From: Roseibacillus persicicus
GTDB taxonomy: Bacteria > Verrucomicrobiota > Verrucomicrobiia > Verrucomicrobiales > Akkermansiaceae
NCBI RefSeq assembly: GCF_014651675.1
Contig: NZ_BMXI01000001.1
Location: 65,968-129,967 of the forward strand
Direction of reading: 5' to 3'
Length of the DNA stretch: 64,000 bases
Each line of letters begins with the position of its first letter. Within the stretch, counting starts at the first letter, position 1. The position numbers and the translations under genes were made by a program. Below the pieces are notes generated by a model. It was not told the DNA's origin. It searched no databases and worked only from the letters and a program-made list of their open reading frames with translations. This document shows positions 55,086-64,000 of this stretch, one piece after another.

Positions 55086-58000
55086 ATGACCGACCACGAC
55101 CGCTCGCTCCTCACAGGATACCTCGCCGGCACACTCACTCCCAAGGAGTCCGAGGCCCTCAATCAATTGTTGCGCTCCGATCCCGAGGCCCGGGCCGCGC
55201 TTCTGCAGCAGGCTCATCTCGACCAACTCTTGCACGATGTCTCCGGTGAACCCGAAGTCTCCGTCATCCCCTTCAACACCAGCCCCCCGAAGGAGAATCC
55301 CCGGCGACAAAAGACTCTCCCGCTCGCCTTGGGAGCAGCTGCTGCCCTCACCATTGCTGGAATTTCCTTTGTCGCGCTGCGGCCTGACTCCGCCCCCCCG
55401 AAAGAGCTTGCCGTAAGGGACGAACAACTCGAAAAACCTAAACCAAACCCGACCCCTGAGGAAACTTACTCCCGCGCCATCGCGAAGCTTCAGGATTCCG
55501 GCAGCCAAAAACGCTCGGTCTCGCAAGCGCCCACCTTGGTTTCCGCACCCGGGAAAAAGATTAGCTACAACCAACACATCCGCCCCATCCTGTCGGAGAA
55601 CTGCTTCCATTGTCACGGGCCGGACCAGGCCAAGCGCGAAGCCGATATCGCCCTTCACGAACCCGAGGTGGCTTATGCCGCCATCAAGGGCATCGCCCCC
55701 ATCGTCCCTGGCAAACCTGACGAGAGCGAGGTCGTGCACCGGATCTTCGACGAGGATGATCCCATGCCCCCATCGGACTCCAACCGCTCTCTCACAGATG
55801 AAGAGAAGGAATTGCTCAAGCGCTGGATTGCAGAAGGAGCGGAGTATGAAAAACACTGGGCCTTTGTCCCTCCCGAAAAGCCAGCCCCTCCGACCGTCGA
55901 AGACCACTCGGTCCCCGTCCACAATCCCATCGACCACTTCATCCAAAGTAAACTGGCGGAAAAGGGGCTGAGCCCCTCCCCTGAGGCTAAACCCGAAGTC
56001 CTCGCGCGCCGCGCCAGTTTGGCACTCACCGGCTTGCAACCCGACCTCGACCTTCTCGACCAGTATCTCTCCAATCCGACTTCGCAAGCCTACGAGCAAT
56101 ATGTCGACCAGTTGTTAGAAAGTGATGCTTACGCCGAACGCATGGCGCTCTTCTGGCTCGATGCTGGACGCTACGCCGACACCGACGGCTACCAGAATGA
56201 CTCCCCGCGCTCGAACTGGCCTTGGCGCGACTGGGTGATCAAGGCCTATCGCGACAACATGCCCTTCGATCGATTTACCATCGAACAACTCGCTGGTGAC
56301 ATGTTGCCCGATGCCACCGAGACCCAACAACTGGCCAGTGCCTTCAATCGCAATCACCGCCAGAACAACGAGGGCGGCGCCTTGGCCGAGGAATTCCTGG
56401 TGGAAAACGTCATCGACCGCGTGGAGACCACCTCCACCATCTGGCTGGGTCTCACCACGGGATGTGCCCGTTGTCATGACCACAAATACGATCCCATCTC
56501 CCAGCGCGAGTTCTTCCAACTCTACGCCTACTTCAACAACATCAACGAACGCGGAATCGGTCGCGGCATCGAAGCTCAACCCGTCAAGCGTTTCACTTCC
56601 CCACTCAACAAAATCCCCGCCGACCTCCAGCGCAAGAAGGACTTGGCCGAGCAAGCGATCACTGACGCCAGAAAGACCGCGCCCGAGAGACTGCAAGAGT
56701 GGCTCGAGAATCATCATCAGCTGGCGTCCGAAGACTCAAACAGATGGAACCAAGCCTTTTTGCAATCTGCTTCCACCACCGAAGGGCAAGGAGCTCTAAC
56801 CGCTTTGCCGGATCACACCTACCTCTTCGAGGGCAACAACATCTCGCAGACCAGTTACTACTTGCAGTTGAAATTAGAAAAAGGCGAGCGACTCACCGGC
56901 CTACGACTCGACGCATTGGGCCATGATTCTTTCAAAGGACTTTCCCGCTCTAACAACGGCAACTTTGTCCTCACTGGAGTGAACCTCTCCCACACTCCTA
57001 CTCAGACGGAACAGGCCCTGTCAGTCAAGATTGCGAAAGCTGTCGCCAGCTTCGAGCAAAAGAACTATCCGGCTCAAAATGCCCTCGATAATAAAGATAA
57101 CACCGGTTGGGCGGTCAGTGGCAATCCCGACTCAGAGGCCTCTCTCGTCCTCGTCTTAGAAAAAGCACTGGAGGCTCAGGTCGCAGGTGAACTCGAGATT
57201 CATCTTCAGTTCAATTCTCCATTCGCGGATCACAACATCGGTCGCCTCCGAGTCCAGACCAGCTCCAGCAAGGATCTACTAAATGGACTCGGGCTCCAGA
57301 CCAACAAGCCCGTTTACGCCGCGATTCGCAAGAAAGAAGCCGACCGCAGCGCCGCCGAGAAGAAGCTTTTGCAAGACCACTTCAAGACCATCGATCCAGT
57401 GATGAAGAAGGCGGAAGAGAATCTCGCAAAAGTCGAGGGTGAGTTTGCGAGCAAAGGACTTGGAGCAGTTCCCGTGATGGTAATGAACGAGAGTTCCGGT
57501 GAGCCGGCTCCAGCCTACTTGCTCAATCGGGGGCAATACAACGAGCCCGACAAATCCGAAGCCCTGCCTCGCCGAATGCTCGAAGCTCTCCTTCCCGGTG
57601 ACGACCAACCCGCCGATCGCTTGGAACTGGCCCGCTGGCTGGTCAGCCGCGAAAACCCCATCACCGCCCGCGTCGTAGTCAACCGGATGTGGCAACGAAT
57701 GATGGGCGTGGGCTTGGTGAAGACCTCCGAAGACTTCGGCTCCCAAGGCGAACTGCCAGTCAACCCCGAGCTTCTGGATTGGCTCGCCTTGGAATTCATT
57801 GATTCCGGTTGGGATGTCAAAGGGCTCTATCGCACCATCGTGACCAGTCACACCTTTCGCCAATCTTCCCGCAGCAATCCCCGGCTCAACGAAATCGATC
57901 CCGAGAACCGCTACCTTGCCCGGGGACCGCGCTATCGGCTCGATGGCTTTGCCATTCGCGACATCGCCCTGAATGCCTCGGGTCTTCTGCACCCCAAGCT

Positions 58001-58559
58001 CGGAGGCGCTCCCGTGAAGCCCTATCAGCCGGCCGGTCTCTGGGCCAGCGTAGCTGCTAACAAGGGAACCAACTACATCGAGTCCAAAGGCCAGGACCTC
58101 TTCCGAAAAAGTATGTATACCTATTGGAAGCGAGCAGTGAATCCCCCCCGCCAAACCATCTTTGACGCCTCTGGTCGCGAGGTCTGCAATGTCCGGCACA
58201 AGATCACCAATACTCCGCTGCAAGCTCTTGCACTTATGAACGATGAGACCTTCCTCGAGGCCGCTCGCAACCTCGCAGCGCGCGGATTGCGCGAAGCTGG
58301 CGCTCAGCCTCAGGAACGCCTCGCCTACCTCTATCGTCTCGCCACCGGGTATACCCCCGACAGCGAAATGATGGCGATTTTCGAGAGTAATCACTCCCAC
58401 TTCGCCGAGCACTTTGCGCAGCACCCCGAGGAAGCCGATGACTTCCTCAACGTAGGCGCCTCTCCCCGGGATCCCCAGCTCGACCCCATCGAACACGCCG
58501 CCTACACCGCGACCGCCCACCTCATCCTCAACCTCGATGAGACCATCACACTTGAGTAG
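55086..58559 (+). CDS. Anti-sigma-like / PSD1 cytochrome c / DUF1549-DUF1553 fusion protein
   Basis: 1157 residues with no cleavable signal peptide. Residues about 3-55 (LLTGYLAGTLTPKESEALNQ, DPEARAALLQQAHLDQLLH) resemble the cytoplasmic part of FecR/RskA-like anti-sigma factors in this phylum. One membrane helix follows (about 78-98, LPLALGAAAALTIAGISFVA). Outside the membrane lie a planctomycete-type cytochrome c domain (heme motif CFHCH at 173-177, possible methionine ligand in DPMPPSD), a DUF1549 domain with a second CxxCH (CARCHDHKYDP), a carbohydrate-binding-like middle region and a DUF1553 domain (PITARVVVNRMWQRMMG, CNVRHKITNTPLQALALMND). The layout suggests a heme- or substrate-sensing membrane protein that holds the adjacent sigma factor. 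Heme attachment and sensing are inferred. Confidence 0.88.
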   Translation: MTDHDRSLLTGYLAGTLTPKESEALNQLLRSDPEARAALLQQAHLDQLLHDVSGEPEVSVIPFNTSPPKENPRRQKTLPLALGAAAALTIAGISFVALRPDSAPPKELAVRDEQLEKPKPNPTPEETYSRAIAKLQDSGSQKRSVSQAPTLVSAPGKKISYNQHIRPILSENCFHCHGPDQAKREADIALHEPEVAYAAIKGIAPIVPGKPDESEVVHRIFDEDDPMPPSDSNRSLTDEEKELLKRWIAEGAEYEKHWAFVPPEKPAPPTVEDHSVPVHNPIDHFIQSKLAEKGLSPSPEAKPEVLARRASLALTGLQPDLDLLDQYLSNPTSQAYEQYVDQLLESDAYAERMALFWLDAGRYADTDGYQNDSPRSNWPWRDWVIKAYRDNMPFDRFTIEQLAGDMLPDATETQQLASAFNRNHRQNNEGGALAEEFLVENVIDRVETTSTIWLGLTTGCARCHDHKYDPISQREFFQLYAYFNNINERGIGRGIEAQPVKRFTSPLNKIPADLQRKKDLAEQAITDARKTAPERLQEWLENHHQLASEDSNRWNQAFLQSASTTEGQGALTALPDHTYLFEGNNISQTSYYLQLKLEKGERLTGLRLDALGHDSFKGLSRSNNGNFVLTGVNLSHTPTQTEQALSVKIAKAVASFEQKNYPAQNALDNKDNTGWAVSGNPDSEASLVLVLEKALEAQVAGELEIHLQFNSPFADHNIGRLRVQTSSSKDLLNGLGLQTNKPVYAAIRKKEADRSAAEKKLLQDHFKTIDPVMKKAEENLAKVEGEFASKGLGAVPVMVMNESSGEPAPAYLLNRGQYNEPDKSEALPRRMLEALLPGDDQPADRLELARWLVSRENPITARVVVNRMWQRMMGVGLVKTSEDFGSQGELPVNPELLDWLALEFIDSGWDVKGLYRTIVTSHTFRQSSRSNPRLNEIDPENRYLARGPRYRLDGFAIRDIALNASGLLHPKLGGAPVKPYQPAGLWASVAANKGTNYIESKGQDLFRKSMYTYWKRAVNPPRQTIFDASGREVCNVRHKITNTPLQALALMNDETFLEAARNLAARGLREAGAQPQERLAYLYRLATGYTPDSEMMAIFESNHSHFAEHFAQHPEEADDFLNVGASPRDPQLDPIEHAAYTATAHLILNLDETITLE

Positions 58560-58635
58560 CGAAAAAAGCCGATACCCAGCCATTCCAGAGTGAGCCAGCC
58601 CCCCCAGGCGGGCCTGCTCCCCCACTCGCTACGAC

Positions 58636-58690
58636 CTATTGACCGGACGCACAACTGACGCTCCCACTTGGCCACAGGTCTATTGACCGG
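58636..58690. repeat. Direct repeat CTATTGACCGG, two copies
   Basis: CTATTGACCGG occurs at 58636-58646 and again at 58680-58690, 44 bases apart, in the 191-base convergent gap between the PSD1 fusion gene and the membrane protein gene. The spacing, about four helix turns, would allow a protein to bind both on one face. No function is known. Confidence 0.35.
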
Positions 58691-58750
58691 CTCGGGAATG
58701 GTAAGGCATTTTCAAGCCCCCGTTTTCAAAAGCGTCGTGACAGACGACCA

Positions 58751-59707
58751 TCAAGAACTCAGCGTCGCCGAGCCGAGTTTTCCTCTCACAAAAACGCCCA
58801 CTGCAAAGACAAGGATGACCACTGCAATGAAAACAGGCCATGAGAACTCCCGCTCTTTCTTGGCTGCTTCTCGGACAAGATGCTTGCGACTCGGTTCCGC
58901 AATTCTCTTTTTCGAAAATGGGTCTTTCGGCCACTGCTCCTTGGGCCTGATTCGGTATTTCCCCTTGTAGTATTCCCACCCACCCCAGTCGAAAACGTAG
59001 TCGCGTTCTCCCGCTTTGACTTCTTCCCACCAGTCACGATAGAGATCGACTTCCTGGTAGCTGGCACTGGAGGGAGTGCTTAGATTTTCAGCCCCGTCGA
59101 TGGGGCCAACGCGGAGTTGTTTCAAGGCCATCACCGCTTTGAGGGCATTGGAGTAATATTGGTCGATTGAACTTTGGGGTTCGGTTGGAAGAGGGCGCTG
59201 GAATCCGGTCCGTTCATCTTCAAGCAGTTCTCCCAGCACTTCAACCGTCTCATGCCCAGGGAGAAAACCGAGGGACTCGATGAACTTGCCGCTTTCAATT
59301 TCATAGTAGTACTCGGCACCATAGAGCGGCGAGTCTGGTTTCAGAAATTGACCGGGGTTTTCTTTTTTAAACTCCCGCTCGGCATACACCAGCTCGATCC
59401 GGCGGTCAATTTCACTGCGAACCCAGTGCGCGTAGCCGGGTTTCGACATCATAATTTCTTGAGCTCTTTGAAACACCGCTCGTTCGTCAGCATCCCGAGT
59501 TTCGGGATATCGCCCAAGAGCCAGCCATCTTCGGATAGCTTTAAATTGTTCGGGGTATTCCATAAGGCTGATTTGGTCGAGTTCTCGGTCCGCCCACGGT
59601 CGCCAAGCATCTCCTGTTGGAATATCTGGTCCAGTAACAGCTTGGCAGGTCCCTCCGCCCAAAACTAGAAGCGCAGCCGAAAGAAAAATATAAAGTCTGC
59701 ACTTCAT
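58751..59707 (-). CDS. Signal-peptide and membrane-anchored hypothetical protein
   Basis: 318 residues. The N-terminus MKCRLYIFLSAALLVLGGGT is a signal peptide. A mostly helical, charged middle region (about 30-270) has many tryptophans and tyrosines (DAWRPWADRELDQI, YRDWWEEVKAG, VFDWGGWEYYKGKYR). A C-terminal membrane helix (WPVFIAVVILVFAVGVFV) ends with a short basic tail, so most of the protein faces the periplasm. I do not recognise the family. Its ATG overlaps the stop of the upstream metalloprotease gene by 4 bases (ATGA), so translation is coupled. It may be an anchor, inhibitor or substrate adaptor of that protease; this is inferred from position. Confidence 0.75.
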   Translation of the reverse strand: MKCRLYIFLSAALLVLGGGTCQAVTGPDIPTGDAWRPWADRELDQISLMEYPEQFKAIRRWLALGRYPETRDADERAVFQRAQEIMMSKPGYAHWVRSEIDRRIELVYAEREFKKENPGQFLKPDSPLYGAEYYYEIESGKFIESLGFLPGHETVEVLGELLEDERTGFQRPLPTEPQSSIDQYYSNALKAVMALKQLRVGPIDGAENLSTPSSASYQEVDLYRDWWEEVKAGERDYVFDWGGWEYYKGKYRIRPKEQWPKDPFSKKRIAEPSRKHLVREAAKKEREFSWPVFIAVVILVFAVGVFVRGKLGSATLSS

Positions 59708-62700
59708 GGCGTTGCCTTAGCTGCTTCAAGCTCCTCAATCCAAACTGCAATTTTATCCCATTCACCTTTGACCAGCTGGGTTTTTCGTTTTTTCGGATCG
59801 GGAATGAGAGTTCCACTGGCCATGAGTCGGAGGCGGTGGTTCGTGCCTAGCAAAGGGGCCGGCAAGCGGCCTTCGTCCGGGTGCCCGAGGCCAAACTCGT
59901 GTCCCAGCTCATGGGCGGTGGTGATACAGAGCCCTTGCCGATGCTCCGCTGAGTCGTATTTGTATCCGGCAACGAAAACTATGCGAGGGCGTAAGGTCGT
60001 CTCGTTGAAGCCTGCAGCTTCAGCCAAAGAGTTGTAAGTGGGGTGCTGATACATGGGCTCGGGCATGACAACGACATGCAAATCAGCAACTTCCTTTATG
60101 AGCTCATCTTCGACAGCTTTCTTCTCACTTTCGCTTCCTACATTCATAGCTCCATCGTAGGGTTCAGGAAGTTGACTGCTCGAAGGCAGAGTACCGGAAG
60201 AACCTCCTGCCTCCTCGGGGGGTCCCACATCCCAATCCGGGGTGATCATGGGTTGGAGGGAGACGGTGAAAAAGGCGTTCACCTGTTTGCCGAAGATTTG
60301 ATTGAGTTGTTCTTCCAATTTGGCGCGAAAGGCTTCGTTGGCTCCAGAGAGAGGTTCCTTGTCGTAGATTCTTTGGCCTCCGTCCATGCGCCAGCCAGCC
60401 ACGGGCCAGATGGCAACGGTGAGATTAGGCCTCGGCATAATGGTCATCCCGATGGGGCTATTGAGGGCGGCCACGGAATGGGTGCCATCGGTGAGGACCA
60501 GCTCCATCTCCTCATCAAGGGCAGCCGTCACCCCATTGGGGTCGGACGAATTGACCAGAAACGGTTCCACCGGATTATCGGCAGTGTCATCAGAGAGAAA
60601 GTTCAGGCTGTCATTGGCAATCCGATACCGCTCGACCGCCCCAGCTGGAGAAAGAAGCGAGAACTCCCCAATCCCGTGAGCCGGAACCATCACCCAATAT
60701 CGGTCCCCCGCCACGCCAGGCTCGGACGAAGTGAGGGAAGTGGCATCCACTCCGGTGAATTCCTCATTGTCGATCACTGCGAAGGGAGTCCCCAACCAAG
60801 CCGTGCTGGTCGAGGCGGTATCAAAAGGCTCGGCCAGAATATGACCTCCCCTCCCCAGGCTCTCAATTCCAATACTTTCCCCGGGCTGAAAGCCGGGCAC
60901 AAGTTGCTCCCACTCATAGGTCTCCCCTTGAAACCAAAACGACCCGTCCTCCCGGTAACCCAGCCCATTCCCCCTGAACAAACGGAACGAGCCCAGAGAA
61001 GCCGTCCCCCAGGGAGCTTGGTCAGAAAAGAGCTCGGGATCGTATCCGCTCCGCTGTATCAACATTCCATTCCCCGGAGTAGGGAAAAGAAGGCCACCGC
61101 TCGTTCCAGCCTCAGACAAATGCTCATTGCCTACCTCGTCGAGAACTTGGGTATAAAGCTTGGAATCCAAGCTGCTGAAGGTTGGGCCATAATAGAAGGT
61201 GTGAATCGGTTGGAAACTCGGAAAACCTGTGTTCAAGCTTTCCGCGACGAACTCGTAGGGAGGGGTGACAACTTGTCCTACAGAGGTCTCTCCGGTGGCT
61301 GAAATGGAGAACACCTTGCGATCCTCCAAAACGGCAATGGTGTGAAACCCGTCTTCGGAAACATCCAACGAATAATGATGCCCAATGGCTTTTCCTCCTC
61401 CCGAAAGCAAGCCAGGGTGACCGGGAGCCAGTGCGGCATAGGACACCGGGGCCATGAAGCCACTTTCGCCTCCTGCTTTCTGCGGAGGCGAGCTGCGTTC
61501 CGGCCAGAAGACATAACAGTAGAATTGGTGGGTTCCATCAAACCGTTGGACTTCCCAGTCCCCAATGCCGAGGATCGAACCATCATCCGCAATCGCGGTT
61601 GGCTGGGCAGCAAGAATCCCACCGGTCCCAGCCAGGGCGAGGGGTTGAAAATTCCCTGCTCGCCAAACCCCGTTTTGGTAGAGGACTTCTCCCCGGGCAT
61701 TGACGCTCACGGGCCATTGTGGATTACCCGAAGCGTCGAGCGGAATCCCTTCCTGCTGAAACATCGCGTAGCGTGGCTGTGACTCCGCCAACCAGTCAAT
61801 CCGAGTGTCGCTTGGAACAGCATCCAAGGAATCCGGGATGCTGTCGCCATCGCTATCCAACTGCAAACCATCAGGGATTCCATCCCCATTCGTATCCGCA
61901 TTGAAAGCATCACCTGTTACCCCGTTCTGCCCACCACTGCCCGACGAGGCATTGCTAAACTCAATCCAATCGAGCGAACCATCGCCATCACTATCCAAAC
62001 TCCAATCGGTGACCACGCGGAAGAACTGTCGCGGACCTGGTGACGGAGGGACTGTGGGAGAATTGATTTGGCTGGCCAATTGAGCAGCCTGCGCGGCATT
62101 CATTTCGTCCAATTTGGCAATGACGAGATCGAGAACTTCCTGATTGCGCGGAGAAGGTTGGGAAACCTCCGGGGGCTCAATCGGATCCAAGCCCGGAGAG
62201 AGTGTGACCAGCATGTAGTCTTCAAAGTTCCAAACAGCAAGGGGAGTCGATGCCCAGGCGGGATCCAATTGACCTGCAATCAGATGGGAGTGAGACGAGG
62301 AAGTGGCTGAGTCTATCCAAGTAACCACAACTCCACCACCCGAAGCCACGTTCAATGTTACAGTTACGATTTCAGGGATGTTTTGAGAAACAAGAGGACT
62401 TGCAGGATTGCCACCAGAACCACTGGGCGGCGTTGAAACAACGATCTCACGAAGACCAATGGCAAGTTCGTGTCCCAGCCCATAGACGTGCTCCGTAACC
62501 GTCTCCCACTGGTTCAGATCGCTGCTACGCTCGACCTGATGGCCAACTCCGGGAATCGTTTCCACAACCAGAACCTCCAAGGTCTCGCCTTCGACCGTCA
62601 TCCGGTCCAACCTCCAGTCGAGGCTCGGTCGAAGCTCGGTCGAGGATTTGACTGGGCGAGTAATTGCGGAAAAGGAACCACTAATAGGACAACTGGAAAA

Positions 62701-62711
62701 ACTTTTCTCAT
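59704..62711 (-). CDS. Secreted TSP3/metzincin-like metalloprotease, frameshifted near its signal peptide
   Basis: The main frame runs from about 62640 down to 59704 and is open further up to an ATG at 62733, but that start gives no signal peptide. In another frame the ATG at 62709-62711 opens a textbook signal peptide, MRKVFPVVLLVVPFPQLLA, then stops after 37 codons. Deleting one 11-base unit of a tandem repeat at 62618-62645 joins the two frames exactly (998 residues). The mature protein has a VERSSDLNQWETV module, TSP3 repeats (DSDGDGSLDWIE, DTNGDGIPDGLQ, DSDGDSIPDSLD), a repeat region like HAF propellers (VSVNARGEVLYQNG) and, near the end, the metzincin zinc motif HELGHEFGLGH with a later LRLMASG Met-turn. 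It is probably an exported zinc protease. The frameshift may be phase variation, a recent mutation or a sequencing error. Confidence 0.8.
62618..62645. repeat. 11-base tandem repeat at a frameshift
   Basis: The plus strand reads GTCGAGGCTCG (62618-62628), GTCGAAGCTCG (62629-62639), then GTCGAG (62640-62645): about two and a half units of 11 bases with one mismatch. Because 11 is not a multiple of three, gain or loss of a unit switches the reading frame of the protease gene. Removing one unit restores the signal peptide to the protease frame. Confidence 0.8.
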
Positions 62712-63054
62712 CGCTTACCGAGTCTCTAGTCATTTGAACGAACACTGAACAGTAAAAACGCGCCGTTTGATCCACTTCATTAAGGGCTTCCTCACTGATA
62801 GCCTTATCAGTTCGTCGAGCGCCCCAAACGCTCCTCAAGGTCGTTCAAAGAGTATCGGTAAGACAATACCTTTGTATGCTCATAGCGAATCAGCAGACTT
62901 TGGAACCACTCAACCCGGCTCAACAAAGACTATCCATTCGCCCTCATTTGAGGCCGTAAAAAAACGCAATGAGAGTCTCATGTGAGACCATCACTGCATT
63001 CAACTTGATTCGAGCTGTTAAGACGATTGAAATACCGCCCTCAACCCGCTCTCT

Positions 63055-64000
63055 CTACTTCTTCCGGATCAACGCCAGCCAGTCTTCTTTGTCCGGTGCG
63101 GTGAGGGGTTTTTGCAGGGTAGTTGTCTGGCCCATTTCGCCAGTGCGGGGATTGAACCAGGTGAGGGTGAAGTCTCCTGAAGGAAGTTCGATCTTGGTCG
63201 AGCCTCCAGTGGGGAGATAGACGAGGTAGACTTCCCCTTCCTTCGCCAGGCAATACTTGGAGTTGTCGTCCTTGGTATTTCCCACCAAATCATTGCGGTT
63301 GACCATTGCCTCCATCGGGATGTTCTGGTCGCGGAAGAAGTTGAGGGCATGACGGCAGTAGTCCCAGCTGAGGTCGCGGGAACGCCAGTCTTCGCAGATG
63401 AGGTCGTTCTGGGGCAGCTTATAGCCGAAGTAGTATTCAACGCCCATTCCCCCAGCCATGAAGGTTCCCCAGAGGGTGTATTTGCGGCAATCGTGGATGG
63501 ACGGGCCTTGGTAATCCTTGGGCATGCCCGGATAGTCGGGGTCCGCCGGCATGCCGATGCTGGCGTCTCCGGGTTCGTCAAAGGCCACAGCCCAAGGCTG
63601 GCCCTTCTCATTGGAACGCTTGATCCACTTCAGGACCTGCTTGTGACAATCCTTCAGGTTGCTGTTTTGCAAAGACACGCCGGTGAAGGCTTTCTCGCCG
63701 AGAAGAGGATTGTAGACCTTGTCCTGCTGATCGGGAAAAGTGTGGATGACGACGTGATTGTCGTAGGGGTCGGTCGCTTGAACAAATTTCGCCATGTCCA
63801 TCTGCTGCTTGGTCGACTGGGTGTTTTCTTCCCCCAGGTTCCAGTTGAGCGCGAGGTGGTGGCCGAAGCGCGCAATCAGCTCGCGGCAATAGAGACGGCG
63901 CTCGGGTCCGAGGTCTCCCCCGTCGAGGGATGAGCGGATGATTCGGTCGTTGCCCTTGTGACCAGCGCGGTTGTCGTCAATCTCGGTCTCCTGCATCTTG
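63055..64000 (-). CDS. Glycoside hydrolase-like protein with collagen-binding-type C-terminus (5' end outside window)
   Basis: The frame is open to the right edge, so only the last 315 or so residues are seen. RFGHHLALNWNLGEEN, AVAFDEPGDA, MAGGMGVEYYFGYK and DLSWDYCRHALNFF look like the C-terminal half of a TIM-barrel glycosidase of the DUF4038/DUF5060 (apiosidase-like) type. The last 90 residues (VYLVYLPTGGSTKIELPSG, LTWFNPRTGEM) fit the small putative collagen-binding domain that follows such barrels. It would act on a plant or algal polysaccharide side chain, but the substrate and the exact glycosidase family cannot be decided from this half. Nothing readable as a terminator follows the stop at 63055. 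Confidence 0.75.
   Translation of the reverse strand, partial: KMQETEIDDNRAGHKGNDRIIRSSLDGGDLGPERRLYCRELIARFGHHLALNWNLGEENTQSTKQQMDMAKFVQATDPYDNHVVIHTFPDQQDKVYNPLLGEKAFTGVSLQNSNLKDCHKQVLKWIKRSNEKGQPWAVAFDEPGDASIGMPADPDYPGMPKDYQGPSIHDCRKYTLWGTFMAGGMGVEYYFGYKLPQNDLICEDWRSRDLSWDYCRHALNFFRDQNIPMEAMVNRNDLVGNTKDDNSKYCLAKEGEVYLVYLPTGGSTKIELPSGDFTLTWFNPRTGEMGQTTTLQKPLTAPDKEDWLALIRKK

Noticed and set aside
57279-58625. 448-codon open frame opposite the DUF1553 region
   Set aside because: Antisense shadow; DUF1553 motifs on the plus strand are clear.
60043-61302. 419-codon open frame opposite the metalloprotease gene
   Set aside because: No domain and no signal; the minus-strand frame ends in an intact metzincin motif.
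1-64000. CRISPR arrays, rRNA genes, complete insertion sequences or prophage modules
   Set aside because: No regularly spaced repeats, no rRNA-like sequence, and no transposase, integrase or phage structural gene could be read anywhere in the window.

Overview
The window looks like chromosomal DNA of a Verrucomicrobiota bacterium, probably a polysaccharide-degrading one. The evidence is a Verru_Chthon-type prepilin-like giant protein, two PEP-CTERM proteins, two DUF1501 Tat proteins, a PSD1-type cytochrome c protein (DUF1549/DUF1553) with its own ECF sigma factor, and very long secreted proteins full of calcium-binding TSP3 repeats and autotransporter-like beta strands. Shine-Dalgarno signals are weak or absent before most starts. 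There is no rRNA, CRISPR array or complete insertion sequence. One tRNA gene, tRNA-Leu(UAA), is present.

Layout. 1-12 kb: a minus-strand, operon-like run encodes a LamG/PA14-like surface protein, a membrane-anchored HEAT-repeat-like protein, a 1994-residue RHS/YD-repeat protein with an AT-rich variable C-terminal tip, and a small secreted protein that could be its immunity partner. 11.9-12.5 kb: a gene-free AT-rich gap. 12.5-28 kb: a ROK sugar kinase faces a glucuronoxylan cluster of two adjacent GH115 alpha-glucuronidase-like giants, a secreted TSP3 protein sharing its N-terminal module with the second GH115, and a PEP-CTERM protein, with a divergent XylR-type regulator. Two intrinsic terminators lie inside the cluster. 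28-36 kb: a predicted pseudokinase, a DUF1501/PPC-domain pair, and uronate isomerase (uxaC), which can process the glucuronate that GH115 enzymes release. 36-47 kb: a cytochrome c/beta-propeller protein, a second PEP-CTERM protein, tRNA-Leu, a phosphate acetyltransferase-family enzyme, a PHP-type histidinol phosphatase, and a 1650-residue ThuA/sugar-dehydrogenase/PKD/malectin-like protein. 47-58.6 kb: the Verru_Chthon A-like protein and a small secreted protein, GlcD, then a DUF1501 - ECF sigma - anti-sigma/PSD1 fusion cluster. 58.6-64 kb: a secreted metzincin-like protease gene whose signal peptide is out of frame because of an 11-bp tandem duplication, a translationally coupled membrane protein, and the 3' part of a glycosidase-like gene running off the right edge.

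Together the recognisable metabolism points to growth on glucuronoxylan-like plant or algal polysaccharides: surface or periplasmic removal of (4-O-methyl)glucuronic acid by GH115 enzymes, XylR-type control, uronate isomerisation, and sugar phosphorylation by a ROK kinase. The best candidates for undescribed biology are the transmembrane anti-sigma/cytochrome fusion next to its sigma factor, the RHS operon with its unknown tip and candidate immunity gene, the 11-bp repeat that separates a signal peptide from a metalloprotease, and a sequence motif shared by the XylR start region and a second divergent promoter region. All family assignments come from reading motifs by eye; no database search was possible.
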